Shown here piece after piece: positions 9,898-19,903 of a stretch of DNA of 64,000 bases. A model generated the notes under the pieces. The model was not told where the DNA came from, did no database searches, and worked only from the letters and a program-made list of their open reading frames with translations. Each line of letters starts with the position of its first letter. The stretch's first letter is position 1. Both the position numbers and the translations under genes were made by a program. The DNA comes from Ariolimax columbianus (lineage: Eukaryota > Mollusca > Gastropoda > Stylommatophora > Arionidae), in NCBI GenBank assembly GCA_036924085.1, contig JAVGWX010000008.1, positions 51,326,314 to 51,390,313 of the forward strand, written 5' to 3'.

Positions 9898-10358
9898 ACG
9901 AAGTGGGGCGCATGATAAGACGGGGCAGGTGGGGCACATGATAAGATGGGGCAGGTGGGGCACATGATAAGACGGGGCAGGTGGGGCGCATGATAAGACG
10001 TGGCAGGTGGGGCGCATGATAAGACGGGGCAGGTGGGGCAGGTGGGGCGCATGATAAGATGGGGCAGGTGAGGCACATGATAAGACGGGGCAGGTGGGGC
10101 GCATGATAAGACGTGGCAGGTGGGGCGCATGATAAGACGGGGCAGGTGGGGCGCATGATAAGATGGGGCAGGTGGGGCACATGATAAGACGGGGCAGGTG
10201 GGGCGCATGATAAGACGGGGCAGGTGGGGCACATGATAAGACGGGGCAGGTGGGGCGCATGATAAGATGCGGCAGGTAGGGCGCATGATAAGATGGGGCA
10301 GGTGGGGCGCATGATAAGACGGGGCAGGTGGGGCGCATGATAAGACGGGGCAGGTGTG
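9898..10358. repeat. 26-bp GC-rich minisatellite
   Basis: There are about 17 units of GATAAGACGGGGCAGGTGGG plus GCGCAT. One unit near 10035 has an extra partial GGTGGGGCA. Three units make 78 bp, so all minus-strand frames stay open, giving long Pro/His/Leu-rich pseudo-proteins. No parent was found in the window. Confidence 0.93.
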
Positions 10359-10494
10359 GGTAATAATCATCAAGATACAGGAACTATCAATATCTCCACT
10401 TGATTATTTAGTGAGAGAGATTGAACCTCTACCCATATGCCCGGAGTGCAGAGAGGTCGATTCTTGGGAACAGAACAGAATCTAAAGCAAATCT

Positions 10495-10870
10495 AGGTTG
10501 ACCGTGTTTGGGAACTGACACGCTTGTCCGGCCAGTCACAACATACTGACCAGGACGTCGCGTCATGGTCAGGCACAAAATGTTGACTAATACCCCAATC
10601 TGTCTTCCATGTAGCGTTTCCTGGATACAGGATGTTTTCAAGGCAGTCTGGCTAACGAGATGTGGATCGACGTAATCCGTGTAGTTGTGAGCGACACGCA
10701 GATAAAGTCAATCATAGCACAGCAACCGGAAGGACCACGGTCCACCATCATTAGCCCACTTGTAATGAGAAGAAAGCTTCTTCAATCCGCTACTTAACGC
10801 CTTTTTCAGGGCACACCAAAGAGTAAACTTACTCATTGTGGACATTAAACAAACAACAACAAAAAACACA
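10495..10870 (-). mobile_element. Dispersed repeat B, minus copy
   Basis: On the minus strand it starts in TTGTTGTTTG next to AATGAGTAAGTTTACTC, continues through the B body, and ends with one and a half array units (GTCAGGCACAAAATGT on the plus strand) and the end sequence GTCCGGCCAGTC. It abuts repeat L at 10872. Confidence 0.8.
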
Positions 10871-10982
10871 AAAAAAACGTTTACTGCCCATCGCATGAGA
10901 TAATGGTTTGTCTTGATGACGTAACTTGCTCTGTATTTGGATGAAAGTGAGGATGAAACTGCGCCGGTCATCAACCTAACTC

Positions 10983-11860
10983 TCTGGTCACAGGTTTTGG
11001 GACCAATTTTGTTCTTGATATATATAAATGATTTGGACATTGATATGAGATCCATGATTGCAAAATTTGCTGATGACACAAAACTATGCAGTAGTGTCTC
11101 ATCTAAAGCGGAAGTGGATATATTGATGTCGGATTTAGATAAAATTCGAGAATGGTCTGTAAGCTGGCAAATGGAGCTTAATGTAGATAAATGTACAGTC
11201 ACCCACATGGGTAGATCCAATATGGAACATAAATACAGAATGGGAGAAAACAATATTAGAAAGATAGATAAGGAAAGGGACCTAGGGGTTATAATAGATC
11301 ATACAGGAAAGGTGAGTGAGCAAGTTAAGGTAGCAGTGAAAAAGGCAAATGCAATGTTAGGTATGATAAAAAGAAATATTAAACATAGGAGCAAGGAAGT
11401 GATCGTCAAACTGTATAAAGCTTTAGTTAGACCTAGATTGGAGTACTGTGTACAGGTGTGGAGTCCTTATCATAGAGGGGACATAAACATGCTAGAAAGA
11501 ATACAAAAAAGAGCGACAAAGATGATAGTTGGATTCCAGAATTACAGTTATGAGGAACGACTCAGAAAAACGGGCCTACAGTGTCTCGAAGAGAGAAGAA
11601 TTCGTGGTGACTTAATACAGGTTTATAAGATGATCAGAGGAATCGATAAATTAGACTATAACAAGTTTTTTAAAATACAGCCACCTACAATAACACGAGG
11701 GCATAGCTACAAGCTGATTAAAGAGAGGTCCAGGTTAGATATTAGGAAATATTTTTTTAGTCAGAGAGTGGTGTCTGCTTGGAATGCATTGCCAGGGGAG
11801 GTGGTGGAGGCAGGGACAGTTAATGCGTTTAAGAATAAACTGGATGCGCATAGATTTTAG
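10983..11860 (+). pseudogene. CR1-like reverse transcriptase, C-terminal two thirds
   Basis: The frame is continuous for about 290 codons: VLGPILFLIYINDLDID (motif B), KFADDTKLC with the catalytic FADD, IREWSVSWQMELNVDKC, the thumb KERDLGVIIDHTGK, EYCVQVWSPYHRGDINML, RATKMIVGF and the terminal SAWNALPGEVVEAGTVNAFK. It lacks endonuclease, fingers and motif A, so it cannot be active. An ATG at 10937 lies in flanking repeat L and is not the element's start. The undamaged frame suggests a fairly recent insertion. Confidence 0.93.
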
Positions 11861-11944
11861 AGCAAGGTGATGTAAATGTAAATGTAACTGGTTGTATACA
11901 GACTCTGCAGGGTCTTCTAAACCAGTATAAAGACGTTAAGTTAA
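10983..11944 (+). mobile_element. CR1-like LINE (A), 5'-truncated, nested in L
   Basis: The copy starts inside the reverse transcriptase, at the motif B region, and ends at the family terminus ACCAGTATAAAGACGTTAAG with a TTAAG-type tail. Truncation at the 5' end is typical of target-primed reverse transcription. It lies in the same orientation as its host repeat L. Confidence 0.9.
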
Positions 11945-12012
11945 GCTACCTCGGAGCAGTAGCAAGACATAAGTCAAGACGACTGGAGGTATCTCACGAT
12001 GAAGGCACTCTG

Positions 12013-12435
12013 GTCCCACCTACTATGAGACCATTGAGCAACAACATGTTTACCGTGTAAAGTTCACAAGTTTACTCTCCACAGACGTCACAAGTGAGGT
12101 AAACATTGTAAACACATGTGGTGGGACTTGGACTCATTATTATTAATTTTCGTGTAAATTTAATTCCCGAATTTTAGGAGTAGCTCTCGTAGTTTGTTTT
12201 TTCTTTTACATTTTTATTGTACAAAACAATAGCAATAGGTAGATGCTTGACGACCAGATTTAATGAAATGTCGAAAAAGTTCCTACGGACTGAACAGATT
12301 CAAGGCAAGGGACAAAAGCGACCAGTGAGATCTATGTTGAAGATGCCTCATCTAGATTATGAATCTCTGTTGTTTTCAAATGTCGTTGAAAAAAAAGCCA
12401 TCAATCAGGGTATTTGAAAACAATTTGAAAGATTT
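12013..12435. other. No recognised feature
   Basis: A 66-codon open frame (12217-12417) has no recognisable domain. I see no repeat copies. Confidence 0.45.
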
Positions 12436-12439
12436 CAGA

Positions 12440-12830
12440 TTGCGATATTGAGTGGTCTGCCGGGGTCTTTGTGTATGACAAGGACAAGAATAGAACCACT
12501 ACCTCACAGAGAGAATTTCGTAAGAGGCGACTAACTGTGTGACATGGTATAACACCGGCCATGGTTAAGTGATTTGTTTATAACAGTATAACAGGTTGCG
12601 GGTCTACTTTGCTCTAGTGTTTGAGTCTATTAAGCTGGACTCGTACATCGGTTAACCACCCTCCGTAAGCGCTTGTCCCAACGCAGCGGAGTATTAAGCT
12701 GCTCGAGCCTAGCCCGCTAAGCAGGAAACCCTTCTCCCGTCTACATCCAGCTCATACCAGAGCTGGGACCTGCACAGGGGCATCTGCCCCTGTAGAAGTA
12801 CAGGTCGACTTAGAACTAAGAATATTTTAT
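12440..12830 (+). mobile_element. Dispersed repeat I, uninterrupted copy
   Basis: It shares GTAAGAGGCGACTAACTGTG, ACACCGGCCATGGTTA, GCGGGTCTACTTTGCTCTAG, CCCGCTAAGCAGGAAACCC and GAGCTGGGACCTGCA with copies at 23040-23815 and, reversed, 60665-60990. It is about 390 bp with no coding potential. It serves as the reference for the copy at 23 kb that is split by a B element. Confidence 0.75.
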
Positions 12831-13438
12831 TCATAAATTGTTAAAATAAGATGTAATTTCACAAATATATAATGCAGCTGTCCAAGTTACATTGTTGTCA
12901 ATGGTTATCCCGACGTTACCTCACAAATTATCAATATGAGCAAATACGCCAACGTCAATGCGGTAATCTAGCTCCTTCCAGACGCGTTGCAGCGTGGTTT
13001 CACAATTTGTCTGCCACCTGGCGGTAGGATTATCAACTATGGCAAGCTCTGCGTAAACTCCAGGATATGTTCGAATGTTTTTCACGGGATGTTCGATCGG
13101 TTGTAATGTTGTAACCCTCATGGAACGTGTTGTTATGGTTCAAATCATTGTGAAAAGTTGTCTTTGCATGCTCTGTGATGGAACATTTAATCTTCCAGCG
13201 CACTAAGTTAAATATGTCTGCCGCATATTAACAAATCTACTATTGCTATTAAGCTTTTGCTTCTTTAATAGAATAAAATCCACTTTAACTTATCTCTGTG
13301 CAAGGTAATTTGGCATTCAAGAAAATCCGGAGATGATCTAAAAATATTTCATGGACCCCACAAGTGTCAGCACAAAGTCTGAAAAAAGGTACAACAGCCG
13401 AACACATTTTCTTCCGTCAACCACTTGACTAAGCCATA
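12831..13438. other. No recognised feature
   Basis: Unique-looking sequence without array or coding remnant. Confidence 0.45.
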
Positions 13439-13439
13439 T

Positions 13440-13612
13440 GTATGGAATAGTTAGTAGTTATTTTTTTTTCTACTTATGCCGTTAGTAGTTATTTTTTTTT
13501 CTACTTATGCCGTTAGTAGTTATTTTTTTCTTCCAATTATGCCGTTAGTAGTTAGTTTTTTTTCCACTTATGCCGTTAGTAGTTAGTTTTTTTTCACTTA
13601 TGCCGTTAAACA
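13440..13612. repeat. 30-36-bp array derived from the tail of LINE E
   Basis: There are five units of TTAGTAGTTA, a T-run and YACTTATGCCG. The single-copy version, TTAGTTAGTTTTCTTTCCAC followed by TTATGCCG, is the 3' end of LINE E in reverse at 36375, 63340 and the start of the copy next door. So the array arose by expansion of the E 3' terminus. T-run length varies from unit to unit. Confidence 0.85.
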
Positions 13613-14245
13613 TAAGCTCCGTGGCGAGCTTCCGTCTTTTGTCCTGCGCAAGTGCGTTGCGTCGGTTAATGTGAGCCGTTGTCGCTGCACAATCATTCTA
13701 ATTTCATCTATCCACCTGCCTCGCGGCTCCCTGCTGCCCTGCAGCCAGATCTACCAGCGTTGTAAGCCATCAGTAAAAGTTGATAAGGGTGCATTCTCAT
13801 GAGATGACCAAACTAACGTATTTCGTGCCTGGAAATGTATTCTGCACAAAACGTAGTGCCGACCATACTACGAATGTCGCCGTTCCACATTCTGTCTTTC
13901 CTGGTAACACCGATGACCTTCTTCAAGCACTTCATTTCACAAGTCAAAATTCTGCTCTCACACACCCTGGACGTAATGCCATGTTTGGCACTGGTAGCAC
14001 AAAGTTGGCATAAATATACTGTTTATCAGCTGTTGTTTTGTTGCCAAACTAATGCTCGGGTGTCTAAGCAGTGGTGACAGCTGATAAGTTACCGCAGATT
14101 CTTTCTGACAACTAGTCTCGATTTCCTTGTCGATCTTGCCGTCTACCGAAAAAATACTTGAACTCATGGACCTGTTGAAGAGCAATATCATTGACACTTA
14201 TGTTGAGTGGCCCATGTGTTTTACTGATCATCATAGTTTTTGTTA
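13545..14245 (-). pseudogene. RTE-like LINE C-terminus (family E)
   Basis: Minus-strand pieces read VDGKIDKEIETSCQKESAVT, YQLSPLLRHPSISLATKQQL, INSIFMPTLCYQCQTW, then in other frames NGDIRSMVGTT, HLMRMHPYQ and an IDEIRMIVQR end. This is the region after the reverse transcriptase of an endonuclease-reverse transcriptase of RTE type. Several frameshifts are present. The 3' end carries CTAA-type repeats. A sister copy at 36370-38260 is split by a CR1-like insertion. Confidence 0.85.
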
Positions 14246-15040
14246 TCGTGTCGTTAATTCACATATTGTATTTAGCACAGGTAGTCGCAAGCGCGTTCAT
14301 GTGATTTTGCAGTTTATTTTCATCGTCTCACAGCAGTCCCTGATCATATACAAAGAGTAATTCGTGTATTGAGTTCTGTTCTGCTTGAGATGTCTCAATT
14401 TGACTCTTCTCTGGAATATGGTTATAAAAAAGTCAAATTGGCAACCCTGCATAACGCATTTTCCTCTCATATACTCTGCAGGTAAGACGATTGGCATCAC
14501 AATGTGAAATCAACCTGGCTAACATTATACAGAGTACATAACTTCAGACTGTGAGCAGTCGTCATGAAATTGTTACAAGTAACGACCAACCAGGATTTGA
14601 TCACTCAGTCCAGGATAGAGTAATCTGGATACTATCAACAGGAGTTGGTTCTTATCCGGATATAGAAGATGGCCGCATCTGACCGGGCCATCCGTTCCAA
14701 CTCTAAAAGCAATGACATGAACGTGAACACAGATATCGAGGTACGCACCTGTCTTGTATGTTTCCAGTGCTTTCTTTATGTCCTTAGCTCCAGTGGGAGC
14801 ACATGGCCACAGCTGCAGTTAACCTTCTTGCAGGAAGCTGCGTCGAAGCATGTACATATTCTTGTACATGTTATTCTGTAGTGTACTGCGAGGTTGTCAA
14901 GCACATGTTGAAACTTGGTTAGTCGTACATGACTACGTGCACGTTCATGTGTCGTCGGACTATTATTTCCTCCTCAATATATCAAGAAATGGACCTGAGA
15001 CTAACAAGGAAAGGGGAAGGGATTGGTGTGGGGAAATGTA
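14246..15040. other. No recognised feature
   Basis: Several short open frames, none with a domain I recognise. No array. Confidence 0.45.
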
Positions 15041-15042
15041 GC

Positions 15043-15245
15043 ACACTGAATGAGCTGACAGCAGCCGGTGAATGAGCTGACAGCAGCCGGTGAATGAGCT
15101 GACAGCAACCAGTGAATGAGCTGACAGCAACCGGTGAATGAGCTGACAGCAGCCGATGAATGAGCTGACAGCAGCCGGTGAATGAGCTGACAGCAGCCTG
15201 TGAATGAGCTGACAGCAGCCGGTGAATGAGCTGACAGCAGGCATT
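15043..15245. repeat. 22-bp minisatellite derived from repeat C2
   Basis: There are about nine units of GAATGAGCTGACAGCAGCCG plus GT. Immediately downstream lies a C2 fragment, and the C2 copy at 39625 reads GCATGAACTGACAGCATCAG once at the same place. The array therefore looks like expansion of the 5' edge of a C2 element. Minus-strand frames are open by geometry. Confidence 0.85.
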
Positions 15246-15269
15246 GACTCAAAGCTAGTTATTTATATT

Positions 15270-15445
15270 AGAGTAAAAAAACCTGAGCTGACAAAGACCC
15301 TATTTTGCCTCAAAGCGACGGCCCTGAAAACAGGCTGCACTAGTGTAGTCTAATTAAGAGAATAGGGATCGCAGTGAGAAGGCAAACCAGGCACCCAAAA
15401 CAAAGTTTGAATCGGTAAACGGGCCTCGTGAGCACTTTTTTACCT
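15270..15445 (+). mobile_element. Repeat C2 (diverged C subfamily), 5' part
   Basis: It aligns with 39650-39800: AGAGCTGAC-type start, AAGACCCTATTTTGCCTC, AAGCGACGGCCCTGAAAAC, AAGAGAATAGGGATCGCAGT. It is more distantly related to C (GAGAAGGGATCGAAGAGG). It fades out after the CACCCAAAAC segment. Confidence 0.7.
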
Positions 15446-15980
15446 GCATGACGCAAGCACTAAATATCATTAAGAGAGCACGGTGGTGCTCGCGAGCATC
15501 ATTGGGAAGAACCAATGTTCTACACGAAGAGATTGCCAGCCGCATGCACAACCTTACTTAGTCGCCTGTAACGCTAATTGCTGTTTTCTTATCATTTCCT
15601 TTGCAGTCAGACCACCCGGGTACTCACATGATCAAATGTGTATTGAATGATCAACAAATACAACACACTGTATAGTTCCATTTATTCTAGTTACAAATTG
15701 CAGTCTCCGGTTTCGTGTGCCAGCGTCACTGGACAAACACACTACACAGTGTTACTCATCCCAGTCATTTAGTAGGCAAGTAAAAAGAACTTTTCGGGCT
15801 AGTCTCTATAACAGATCTTTCCTCTAGCGAGGCTCATTCGTCACTTCAATGTCCCGACATCTCTTCCCTAGTGGTGTTGGCGTTATTTTTTATATCCGCG
15901 ATGTAATACAAAGCTAGTCTGTCCAGTACATGCGACTGCAAGGACAAACGGCATTTATTTCTCAGTCCTTTGTTATAGTT
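15446..15980. other. No recognised feature
   Basis: Non-coding sequence with no repeat copy I can name. Confidence 0.45.
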
Positions 15981-15984
15981 TGAT

Positions 15985-16360
15985 TAAAGGTTTGCCTTTC
16001 TGGATTCTACTGGCGAAGGCACACCGCATTCCACTCCACACGGTAGTACTTTGGGTGATTTCAGGACGTATAAGCCAGTGTATGGGTGGGTGTGTATCTG
16101 TTTATAATATGCACACATTGGCCAGTGTAGGAATGCGTATGTGTATCTGTTTGTAATGTGGCCGTATTTACCAGTGGATGCGTGTATGTATCTGTTTGTA
16201 ATGTGGCCGTATTTACCAGTGGATGCGTGTGTGTATCTATTTGTAATGTGGACGTATTGGTCAGTGTAAGTGTATGGATGCGTGTGTGAATCTGTTTGGA
16301 ATGTGGACGTATTGGCCAGTGTATGGGTGCGTGTGTGTGTGTCTGTTTGTAATGTGTGTG
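15985..16360 (+). mobile_element. Repeat F with an internal array
   Basis: The start TTCTACTGGCGAAGGCACAC, CATTCCACTCCACACGGTAG and GGGTGATTTCAGGACGTATA matches F copies at 26270 and 27875. At AAGCCAGTGTATGGGTG the copy passes into a tandem array (16075-16350), and the rest of F (CAACCAAAGTGCAATGGAAG) is not present. Confidence 0.82.
16075..16350. repeat. About 41-44-bp array from the middle of repeat F
   Basis: There are about six units containing GTGTATCTGTTTGTAATGTG and GCCGTATTTACCAGTGGATG. In unexpanded F copies the corresponding segment is CATAAACCAGTGCTTGGATG plus CATGTGTGCATCTGTATGTA, present once. Minus-strand frames are His/Thr-rich and meaningless. Confidence 0.85.
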
Positions 16361-16738
16361 CATGTTGTTTTTTATTTGTAATATCTTCCACTATGCCAGT
16401 TTTAAGTACAGTAGCTTTGCCAATGTTTTCTGTACGCGGAGATGTGGTCATACAGAGACAATTCCACTCAAACTGATCACAAAGTGATTGTACAATCAAC
16501 AATGAAAATAAATACCGTAGCCAAAGTTTTCAGTTATTTGATTTTCTAATTTTTTTCGTGTATATGCTTAAAGCAGTTGTGAAGAAAGCGATTTTTGTTG
16601 TTCTTGATTGAAAATGGCTAGATTACCCGTTATTTGCGTTCTTATTCAATTACTTAATTTAATGCTATCCATGTTTGTTATTTATTTAACAACTGACACA
16701 AACATTACTTCTCATGTATCATCTATGCCGCCTGATTG
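16361..16738. other. No recognised feature
   Basis: AT-rich, no array, no coding remnant. Confidence 0.45.
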
Positions 16739-16740
16739 AG

Positions 16741-17165
16741 GATAGGAGACTAACGTCATGTCAGGCAAAACATATTGGTCAGACAATGTTAGTCAGGTTC
16801 AGGCAAAACATACTGATCAGACAATGTTAGTCAGGGTCAGGCAAAATATACTGATAAGATATTAGTATGTTTCACCTACCTCTGACTAACATATCCTGAT
16901 CAATATGTTTCATCTGCCTCTGACTAACGTATCCTGATCAGTATGTTTCGCCTGATTCTGACTAACATATCCTGATCAGTATGTTTTGCCTGACTCTGGC
17001 AAACATATTCTGATCAGTATGTTTCACCTGACCTTGACTAACATATCCTGATCAGTATGTTTTGCCTGACCCTGACTAACATATCCTGATCAGTATGTTT
17101 CACCTGACCTTGATTAACATATCCTGATCAGTATGTTTCGCCTGACTGGACAATAATCTCCTCTC
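16741..17165. repeat. B-type array with an inversion at its centre
   Basis: The first three units (16752-16860) read GTCAGGCAAAACATACTGAT, the minus orientation of B. From 16864 about eight units read CTGATCAGTATGTTTCGCCT plus GACTCTGACTAACATATC, the plus orientation. Both ends carry the B end sequence (GATAGGAGACTAA on the left, ACAATAATCTCCTCTCCCC on the right). No B body is present. The whole is a large imperfect palindrome made of two opposed arrays. Confidence 0.88.
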
Positions 17166-17984
17166 CCCATGCCTTGTATTTCATAATGTAACTAAAACCA
17201 CACAGATTAGAGACGGGACATGCGGAGCTGGGGACATGCATGAAACGATGCACAGCACAATACTGACGGTAATACGAATCATATGTTCACATTGCAACTG
17301 TGCGAGTTATAATACAAGAGCTAAGTAGTCGCTTCGGACACGCTGACACAGACAATTCATTGAGTGTGCTACATTGTCATTCCGAACACACTTCCGTAAC
17401 ATCAATTGATTTTTCTGTTTGTATTTGATTGTCCCAAATCCACGTCAATAGAACAGTATGGTTCTATCAACATCCCATTGTTCAGCTCCCTTCATTTCCA
17501 TTATTAGAAATGGGATTATTCTGTTTTGCTTCTGGAAACTTGCTTTAGCTTGTGTTTTCTGATAAACATTCTTTTCCCTGATTTTACTTGTTCATTATTT
17601 TATTGTTTAATAATACTGACGTTTTTTCATCTGGTAAAAAATGTTTCCCTTATTCAATGAGTTGTCATTGCAATTGTTTCTGATTAACACAATATTGAGC
17701 GATTACATTCAAACTTAAACAATAATGGATGATAAACAAACAAGGTTAAAATACAATTGTGCAAGAGGACGACAGTACGACAACTTGTGCTGTCTTTTCA
17801 ATCTAAACAGTCAACAAGTAAATGAAAAAAACAACACGTCTTTCGGCACAAGTTATTATTTTTACTTTCCGTGTCCTGCAACATCACATTGGAAAATCGT
17901 AAGTAGCCTATGCTTTGCAGAACTTCGCTTCTTAAAACCGTCACCTACTTGGCTGTTATAAATTTCTTGGCATGTGTGCAGTAC
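17166..17984. other. No recognised feature
   Basis: A 78-codon frame at 17725-17961 has no known domain. No repeat copy was recognised. Confidence 0.45.
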
Positions 17985-18118
17985 CGTAGGTCGCCATTAC
18001 TTTCCAAACGTGGAGGAGCGGGAAAAAGACCATGACTGTCGAACGAGCGTGATTCGAACCCGATGCTTTAGAATTGTGAAAGGACGCTTCGCTTCTTGAC
18101 CACGCAACCCTCCCACTT
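17985..18118 (-). mobile_element. tRNA-derived SINE head, minus strand
   Basis: Read on the minus strand it has GCGTGGTCAAGAAGCGAAGC (A-box region) and a B box GGGTTCGAATCACG about 35 bases later, as in tRNA genes. No stable acceptor stem can be drawn. It differs from family S in sequence, so it is a separate SINE or a degraded tRNA-like copy. Confidence 0.6.
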
Positions 18119-18182
18119 CACATAGTATTGGACCAGAAATCAACTGCACTGGAAGCTCTTTTATTTGATGCCACGAAATCCA

Positions 18183-18652
18183 CTAACGTACATGATTCTT
18201 TCATTCTTGGGCAGCTGTACGGATGTTCGAGGTCTTTGATAACTCAGCATTCGTAGACATCGTCCTTCGACAAATCCCCATTTGTGTGGGGGACGGCGTG
18301 GCCTAGTGGTTAAGGGGCACTACTCACAACCCGAAGGTGCTGGGTTCGATCCCCATCACGCACCAGCCGTTACACTGGGGAAGCAAACCCTTAGAAAATG
18401 CAGGAGGAAGCAAGCCCTTACATAAAATGAATGCTGAATCTGATGCACTGGGCCGACAGGTGCAAAACAAAAACCACAGTGCAACGCACACCGCCTTGGG
18501 GATTACAGAAATAAAGGTAACTAAAAAAAAAATAAAAAATGTTATGCTACTAAAGTACACGATTCTTGCATTCTTGGACAGCTGTACGGATGTTCGAGGT
18601 CTTTGATAGCTCCGCACTTGTAGACATCGTCCTTCGGCAAATCCCAATTTTT
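18183..18652. repeat. 105-bp direct repeats flanking SINE S
   Basis: 18183-18288 and 18548-18652 are diverged copies of the same sequence (both contain CAGCTGTACGGATGTTCGAG plus GTCTTTGAT, and GTAGACATCGTCCTTCG). SINE S lies between them. This is far longer than a normal target duplication of 8-20 bp, so it is a separate duplication or part of a larger composite unit. Confidence 0.85.
18292..18535 (+). mobile_element. tRNA-derived SINE (family S)
   Basis: A box GTGGCCTAGTGGTTAAGG, B box GGTTCGATCCC, body with GCAGGAGGAAGCAAGCCC and GCACACCGCCTTGGGG, and an A-rich tail with AATAAAAAAT. It is the cleanest of the three S heads. It lies between 105-bp direct repeats. The minus-strand 144-codon frame across it is not a gene. 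Confidence 0.9.
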
Positions 18653-18659
18653 TTTTTTT

Positions 18660-18928
18660 CAAGTTCGGTCTACACCATGACACACACGTTCTTATCCTGT
18701 CTATGGCTCTCCACCCAGCATGCCCTCTCGCAAATTCCTTTTTAATCGCCATTAACATGATTTATTTTTTGTTAAGAAATGTTTTTTGTTCTTATGACTT
18801 CAGGAATGTAATTTTGTTAAATTTGCTGTTTCTTTTGCAAAGTGGTGTATTGACGTTTTTGCTTTTCCATTCGAGAATCGCTCAATATTACAAAGATTAA
18901 CGGGTCGCACTATTTATTGTTGTTGAAT
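18660..18928. other. No recognised feature
   Basis: Short AT-rich spacer between the flanking direct repeat and the next B copy. Confidence 0.4.
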
Positions 18929-18929
18929 A

Positions 18930-19245
18930 CCCACAGAGAGTAGATTTATTCTTTTATGCGCCATGAAAAGGACGTTAAGTGGCGGTTTGTTGTAGCTTTT
19001 CTCACATTCCGAGCGTGGTGATAAAGGTCGACCGAGGTGCTCCAGGCGGTTTTCCTATGCTTTACTTCATCTGCGTGTCTCTCACTACTACGCAGATCAC
19101 GTCCGTCCCTCATCTCAGCCAGGCTGCCATGAAAACAATCCGTATCCAGGGAGGACTACGGGGAAGTCAAGGTGAGGGTCTTGACCAGTATATTTTGGCT
19201 GCACTGACATGTCTGATCAGTATGTTGGGCCTGACCAGACGTTAT
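18930..19245 (+). mobile_element. Dispersed repeat B, plus copy
   Basis: Starts with TTATTGTTGTTGAATACCCA, has the B body (GAAAAGGACGTTAAGTGGCG, CATTCCGAGCGTGGTGATAA, CTACTACGCAGATCACGTC) and ends with about one and a half array units (CTTGACCAGTATATTTTGGC). It shows B in its nearly unexpanded state. Confidence 0.8.
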
Positions 19246-19264
19246 CCGTCGGCTTTACGTCGCG

Positions 19265-19368
19265 ATTAGTAGAGGCTGTACACATAATTTCAGCTCTCTA
19301 GATTATTGGGAAATTGGATAAAATAGGAGCAATTCACGCAAAAGAACAACATGTTATATCCAGTTTGA
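19265..19368 (+). mobile_element. Dispersed repeat P, partial
   Basis: It aligns with 33715-33830: CATAATTTCAGCTCTCTAG, GGAAATTGGATAAAATAGGA and AACATGTTAT. Reverse copies are at 44015-44175 and 59930-60100. No coding capacity. Confidence 0.65.
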
Positions 19369-19399
19369 TTGGATGGAGATTAAATAAGGACATTCAACA

Positions 19400-19672
19400 G
19401 GACTTGATTTACCATATACTATCCGGAGATCTCTGAACAGGTGAACAACAGGTGTGTTCAGATGTGGGTCTAACCTGAACATATGGGGATATGCAGACGG
19501 GGAATATTGCGAATATGGGATCGTCCAAGATCCGGAATTCCTGATTATATGTCCTAGGATGCAGGAATCCTGTACAGTGGAGGACCTGATGGTGGCAAAT
19601 GAAAGAGCTCTGGCGGTGGCTGGTTTTTGGGCAAAGGCTATGTGAGGTTGCCGGACACGGTCAGTAAGTAAG
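19400..19672 (+). pseudogene. LINE C-terminal scrap (family K)
   Basis: An open frame gives ADGEYCEYGIVQDPEFLIIC, PRMQESCTVEDLMVANERAL and AVAGFWAKAM, ending at a stop, followed by a GTAAGTAAGT-type tail. The Cys-rich stretch and VAxFW end recur at 29790-30045 and 43155-43320. This is the extreme C-terminus of a LINE that otherwise is absent. Confidence 0.82.
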
Positions 19673-19842
19673 TCAGATACAATGTTGTAAATAATAACGA
19701 CAATTTGCGATTTACATCAATTAATAATATATTTACTCGCAAAAATGGAACTGTGTGACGAAATTAAAAACGGAAATGGTTCATAGAACCGACTTCATTG
19801 CACATGCGCTGCTCCATATGTGCTCATTTCCTTTCACTTCTG

Positions 19843-19856
19843 AAAGTGCAGAATAC
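19843..19856. repeat. Target-site duplication, left copy, of LINE D
   Basis: AAAGTGCAGAATAC here is repeated exactly at 21967-21980. The two 14-bp copies bracket the minus-strand LINE D and fix its limits at 19857-21966. Confidence 0.92.
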
Positions 19857-19903
19857 TTTTTCGTCTTCTTCTTCTTCTTCTTCTTCTTCTTTTTCGTACG
19901 ATG

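Larger units (their letters stand above)
10872..12012 (+). mobile_element. Repeat L, split by a CR1-like insertion
   Basis: The parts at 10872-10982 (TTTACTGCCCATCGCATGAG, ACTGCGCCGGTCATCAACCT) and 11945-12012 (TACCTCGGAGCAGTAGCAAG, AAGACGACTGGAGGTA) match, in order, the uninterrupted L copy at 53740-53935. Everything between is a family A LINE. L has no recognisable coding capacity. Confidence 0.78.

Noticed and set aside
9880..10373. Pro/His/Leu-rich proteins of about 150 codons
   Set aside because: Open frames caused by the 26-bp array (three units make 78 bp, so all frames are equivalent).
10937..10982. ATG at 10937 as start of a 307-codon gene
   Set aside because: This ATG lies in repeat L. 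The LINE begins only at about 10983, so the fused start is accidental.
15984..16502. 172-codon His/Thr-rich minus-strand frame
   Set aside because: It runs through the array in repeat F and has no independent support.
18292..18370. Possible tRNA gene
   Set aside because: A and B boxes are present, but no clover-leaf or acceptor stem can be drawn, and the head continues into a SINE body found three times. The same reasoning applies to 9190, 17985, 24105, 31143, 50085 and 57000.
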